This document shows, piece by piece, positions 8,195 to 9,873 of a stretch of 9,873 nucleotides of DNA. Location: positions 1 to 9,873 of the forward strand of contig CAVCIU010000052.1 in assembly GCA_963602355.1 (NCBI GenBank), read 5' to 3'. Position 1 is the stretch's first letter. Every line of letters begins with the position of its first letter. A program made the translations under genes and the position numbers. The stretch comes from UBA791 sp963602355 (GTDB lineage: Bacteria > Cyanobacteriota > Vampirovibrionia > Gastranaerophilales > Gastranaerophilaceae). Below the pieces are notes generated by a model, which was given only the letters and a program-made list of their open reading frames with translations, was not told the origin of the DNA and did not search any database.

Positions 8195-8294
8195 AAAACA
8201 TTGAAAAGTTAATAACGCAAGGGCAAAAACTCCAATCCAAACTCATCGAGCACGACTACAAATCGAAAACTCTTGATGAAAGGAGGATAAAGCC

Positions 8295-8396
8295 ATGAAT
8301 ATAACATTATTGCTTATTTTGCTTATATTAAAAATAACAAAATATAAAAAATTAGCACTAATGATTATAATCATAGTGCTAATCAAAAACCTATAA
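8295..8396 (+). CDS. 33-codon hydrophobic peptide, candidate type I toxin-like small protein
   Basis: Short ORF in the 357-base gap between two larger genes. Its start is backed by a near-perfect ribosome binding site, AAAGGAGG at 8279-8286, with 8-base spacing, as strong as any site in the window. The peptide begins MNITLLLILLILK, has a basic middle (KITKYKK, 13-19), and continues LALMIIIIVLIKNL. The two hydrophobic stretches are each only 10-11 residues, so it may lie along or insert into the membrane rather than form one clean helix. A minus-strand promoter, stem-loop and terminator point against its 3' half and 3' untranslated region, an arrangement known for type I toxins and their antisense RNAs. 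A weak hairpin (8243-8250 with 8270-8279) touches the ribosome binding site and could limit translation. Caution: AT-rich DNA readily encodes Ile/Leu/Lys, so a chance ORF is possible. I do not recognise the family. Confidence 0.5.
   Translation: MNITLLLILLILKITKYKKLALMIIIIVLIKNL
8344..8383 (-). terminator. Rho-independent-type terminator of the predicted antisense RNA
   Basis: ATTAGCACTA (8351-8360) and TAGTGCTAAT (8374-8383) form a 10-bp stem. Between them, TGATTATAATCA (8362-8373) is itself a perfect palindrome, so nearly the whole 33 bases can pair with a single unpaired A at 8361. On the minus strand the stem runs straight into TTTTTT and a further T-rich stretch (8351-8345 and beyond). 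On the plus strand it is followed by TCAAAAACC, so it would work only in the minus direction. The stem lies inside the coding part of the small ORF. Confidence 0.55.
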
Positions 8397-8455
8397 TGAT
8401 TAGGGAGTTATTCTAATAATAAAGTACCAATTTATTATTAGGCCCTTGTCATTAT
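8393..8455. repeat. 63-base near-perfect inverted repeat (stem-loop of the antisense unit)
   Basis: Arms pair in three blocks: ATAATGA (8393-8399) with TCATTAT (8449-8455); AGGG (8402-8405) with CCCT (8443-8446); and CTAATAATAAA (8413-8423) with TTTATTATTAG (8431-8441), leaving the loop GTACCAA (8424-8430). Both strands can fold. The plus-strand copy begins within the stop codon of the small ORF, giving its mRNA a 3' hairpin, and the minus-strand copy begins at the predicted +1 of the antisense RNA. It could instead be a small palindromic mobile repeat, but the fit to promoter and terminator argues for a transcribed structure. Confidence 0.75.
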
Positions 8456-8461
8456 ATTACT

Positions 8462-8489
8462 ATTATAACGTATATTTATAGTTTTTCAA
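8462..8489 (-). promoter_or_regulatory. Strong sigma70-type promoter for the predicted antisense RNA
   Basis: On the minus strand, TTGAAA (8489-8484, 5 of 6 consensus bases) and a perfect TATAAT (8467-8462) are separated by 16 bases. This is the best promoter match I find in the window. It does not face any long minus-strand gene. The next minus-strand coding region is more than 4 kb away, so it most simply serves a short RNA. Confidence 0.6.
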
Positions 8490-8533
8490 CCCATGATAAA
8501 ACATCTACTCACTACTCCCAATTCTCTATTTCG

Positions 8534-8542
8534 TGCTAGAAT
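8534..8542 (+). promoter_or_regulatory. Candidate extended -10 for the metal exporter-like gene
   Basis: TGCTAGAAT (TG, one base, then TAGAAT at 8537-8542) is a good extended -10 with no clear -35 at the expected distance. Transcription would begin near 8549, only two or three bases before the ATG at 8552. The messenger would then be essentially leaderless, which fits the lack of any ribosome binding site before this ATG. I see no yybP-ykoY-type manganese riboswitch or other riboswitch upstream. The stretch 8490-8533 shows nothing recognisable. Confidence 0.3.
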
Positions 8543-8551
8543 ATTTTTGCA

Positions 8552-9499
8552 ATGATTATTCAATTTTTAAACAGTATGAATAATTTCAATGAATTATGTA
8601 TGAGTTTTATTCTAAAATTTGTACATCTTTTTAATGTACCAGAATTTTTGGAAGAAGCTGTTGCAGAAAGCATTAACTTAATTCCATTTTTGTTCGTAAT
8701 CTTTGTATTTATTGAAATTTTTGAAAACTATTTTTCTGAAAAAATTGAAAATCTTTCGCTAGGTTCAAGACTTTGGGGACCTTTGATTGGTAGTTGCTTA
8801 GCTTCAATTCCACAATGCGGATTTTCAATTATTGCAACTGTTTTGTATATTAAAAGATTTATTTCGTTAGGTACATTGCTTGCTGTTTATATTGCGACAA
8901 GCGATGAGGCTATTCCGATTTTACTTGCAGAACCTGATAATATCTCAACAATCGTTCCTGTAATTTGTACAAAAATCGTTTTGGGTTTGATTGTTGGTTA
9001 TACTGTAGATTTAATCTTTAAGCCACAAATTCAAACTACAAAGGACGAAGTTGAAGAGATTGAAGAAATTGAAATGCACGAAGAAGGTTGCTGTCATACA
9101 GAAATTCATTCAACAGTAACAAAACTATTCATTCACCCTTTAAAACACACATTTAATATTTTTCTATTTATTTTGATAATTAATTGCCTTTTAAGTACAG
9201 CTTTGACTTATGCGGGCAATACAGTAAACATAATTTTTGACACAAATCAATTTGTACAAGTATTTTTAGCATCAATTATTGGATTAATTCCAAATTGTGC
9301 AACATCAGTTTTAATTGTCATGCTTTATTTAAAATCTGTAATTGGTTTTGGATCTTTGATAGCTGGATTATCAACAAATGCAGGATTGGGATTGTTAGTT
9401 TTATTCAAACATAATAATGATATAAAAGATTCCTTAAAAGTTGTAGGCATTTTGTTTGTTGTTGCACTAGTTTCAGGCTTAATTTTACAAGTTATATAG
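8552..9499 (+). CDS. Putative manganese/heavy-metal exporter, ArsP_2-like (DUF2899) membrane protein
   Basis: Polytopic inner-membrane protein of 315 residues, about 8-10 hydrophobic segments, resembling the family annotated as putative manganese transporter or putative heavy-metal exporter. The substrate is not proven by sequence. Two homologous halves are visible: ASIPQCGFSIIATVLYIK (84-101) and GLIPNCATSVLIVMLYLK (244-261), each followed by a glycine-rich segment (SLGTLL, GFGSLIAG). Both contain the P-(Q/N)-C core that may line the substrate path. Between them lies a cytoplasmic acidic loop (165-190) with a His/Cys cluster, HEEGCCHTEIH (176-186), suited to metal binding. The ATG at 8552 has no ribosome binding site, and later starts (Met9, Met17) have none either. 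I kept the first because an extended -10 sits just upstream. Nearby genes give no functional hint. Confidence 0.85.
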   Translation: MIIQFLNSMNNFNELCMSFILKFVHLFNVPEFLEEAVAESINLIPFLFVIFVFIEIFENYFSEKIENLSLGSRLWGPLIGSCLASIPQCGFSIIATVLYIKRFISLGTLLAVYIATSDEAIPILLAEPDNISTIVPVICTKIVLGLIVGYTVDLIFKPQIQTTKDEVEEIEEIEMHEEGCCHTEIHSTVTKLFIHPLKHTFNIFLFILIINCLLSTALTYAGNTVNIIFDTNQFVQVFLASIIGLIPNCATSVLIVMLYLKSVIGFGSLIAGLSTNAGLGLLVLFKHNNDIKDSLKVVGILFVVALVSGLILQVI

Positions 9500-9508
9500 A
9501 AATATTTT

Positions 9509-9536
9509 GTCATTGCGAGCGAAGCGAAGCAATCTC
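9509..9536. repeat. Dispersed intergenic palindromic repeat of the CATTGCGAGCGAAGCGAAGC type
   Basis: A GC-rich 28-base word just after the exporter gene stands out against the AT-rich surroundings. Its ends ATTGC (9512-9516) and GCAAT (9529-9533) are inverted repeats around a GCGAA-type tandem core. From memory, very similar words occur scattered in intergenic regions of several unrelated bacterial groups, including low-GC uncultured gut lineages. No T-run follows, so it is not a standard terminator. Only one copy is in this window. The remaining gap to 9722 is AT-rich with an A5T5 palindrome near 9587-9596 and two TTGAC words (9613, 9659) without good -10 partners. Confidence 0.6.
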
Positions 9537-9722
9537 GAGGTCATATCATATCTTTCAATAACATTTTATTTCTTCTAAAAAAGCACAAAAATTTTTAGCA
9601 TTTTTTTTATGTTTGACGTAAAATAAAATAGTACATGAAGAGAGAGAGTCGAAGGATTTTGACTTTTTTAAAATGTATTTTAACAAAGGTAGCTGGATAG
9701 AAAACTAATAAGGAGGTTATTC

Positions 9723-9873
9723 ATGCCAGGAAAGACAATAACAGTTGATGGTAACTACGCTGCAGCGCACGTTGCGTACGCATTAAGCGAAGTATCAGCA
9801 ATCTACCCAATTACTCCTTCATCTACAATGGGTGAATGGATTGATGAATGGGCATCACAACACAAAAAGAACA
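9723..9873 (+). CDS. nifJ: Pyruvate:ferredoxin (flavodoxin) oxidoreductase, N-terminal fragment (cut by the window end)
   Basis: Oxidatively decarboxylates pyruvate with coenzyme A to acetyl-CoA and CO2 and reduces ferredoxin or flavodoxin, a central step of anaerobic metabolism. Only the first 50 residues are present. They match the start of the large single-chain enzyme (usually about 1,200 residues): TVDGNYAAAHVAYALSEV (7-24) followed by the hallmark AIYPITPSSTMGEW (26-39) of domain I, which contacts pyruvate and thiamine diphosphate. The ATG is preceded at 6 bases by a full Shine-Dalgarno AAGGAGGT (9710-9717), indicating high expression. A promoter probably lies in 9610-9695. TTGACT at 9659-9664 with TAACAA 16 bases later is the best but weak candidate. 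The gene runs beyond the window, so its completeness cannot be judged. Confidence 0.95.
   Translation, partial: MPGKTITVDGNYAAAHVAYALSEVSAIYPITPSSTMGEWIDEWASQHKKN

Larger units (their letters stand above)
8344..8455 (-). ncRNA. Predicted cis-antisense small RNA (about 112 nt) opposite the small hydrophobic ORF
   Basis: Predicted from a complete minus-strand transcription unit: a promoter at 8489-8462, expected +1 near 8455, and a terminator hairpin at 8383-8351 followed by a T-run ending near 8344. The first half would fold into one long stem-loop whose outer strand starts exactly at the predicted +1: AUAAUGA pairs with UCAUUAU, AGGG with CCCU, then an 11-bp stem CUAAUAAUAAA/UUUAUUAUUAG closes a 7-base loop UUGGUAC. 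The UUGG in the loop matches the YUNR U-turn motif described for fast-pairing antisense RNAs. It would be fully complementary to the last 17 or so codons and the 3' untranslated region of the ORF at 8295-8396. No ORF of note lies within it. Its existence is inferred from sequence signals only. Confidence 0.5.

Noticed and set aside
8393..8551. yybP-ykoY manganese riboswitch upstream of the exporter-like gene
   Set aside because: Looked for because of the family's suspected manganese link; the stem-loop present lacks the conserved riboswitch core and is better explained as part of the minus-strand RNA.
9575..9609. Possible terminator with A-run, AAAAATTTTT and T8 after the exporter gene
   Set aside because: The only pairing is the A/T palindrome; the flanking GCAC and AGCA do not complement each other, so no stable GC stem forms before the T-run.
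9635..9700. 21-codon ORF between the exporter gene and nifJ
   Set aside because: It has no ribosome binding site, is very short, and its composition (MKRESRRILTFL...) gives no recognisable feature; chance ORF in leader DNA is more likely.

Overview
The window is low-GC bacterial DNA (A+T-rich intergenic regions, A/T-ending codons, standard stop codons). It begins with the first codons of a minus-strand gene and ends inside the start of a pyruvate:ferredoxin oxidoreductase gene (nifJ). The anaerobic marker nifJ, the AT-rich genome, the mix of strong and absent Shine-Dalgarno sites, the CheA with a C-terminal receiver and the dispersed 'CATTGCGAGCGAAGCGAAGC' repeat would fit a gut non-photosynthetic relative of cyanobacteria (Gastranaerophilales/Melainabacteria). 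This assignment is an inference, and another low-GC anaerobe cannot be excluded.

Positions 1-6863 form a chemotaxis-like signalling locus built around a 79-bp divergent intergenic region. On the minus strand a small membrane-anchored chemoreceptor with no obvious sensory domain (3238-4284) is followed after 2 bases by a 1043-residue hybrid CheA (Hpt, kinase, CheW, receiver). On the plus strand a pseudo-receiver/GGDEF diguanylate cyclase (4364-5848) overlaps by 17 bases a protein made of two CheW domains (5832-6863). No cheR, cheB, cheY or flagellar gene is present in the window. The simplest reading is a receptor-CheW-CheA array with cyclic-di-GMP as one output. However, the cyclase receiver lacks the phosphorylatable Asp, so direct phosphotransfer to it is unlikely.

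Positions 6971-8194 encode a membrane-anchored serine hydrolase of the class A beta-lactamase/PBP fold, with SxxK, SDN and KTG motifs but apparently no omega-loop Glu. Positions 8552-9499 encode a polytopic heavy-metal/manganese exporter-like protein with two homologous halves. At 9723 nifJ starts behind a full Shine-Dalgarno sequence.

The most interesting stretch is the 357-bp gap at 8195-8551. It holds a 33-codon hydrophobic, lysine-containing ORF behind a near-perfect ribosome binding site (8295-8396). Running against it is a well-formed minus-strand transcription unit: a promoter with TTGAAA, 16 bp and TATAAT; a long stem-loop beginning exactly at the predicted +1; and a hairpin plus T-run terminator lying inside the small ORF. 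Together these look like a type I toxin-antitoxin-like pair, or a small membrane peptide controlled by a cis-antisense RNA, of about 112 nt. I do not recognise it as a known family.
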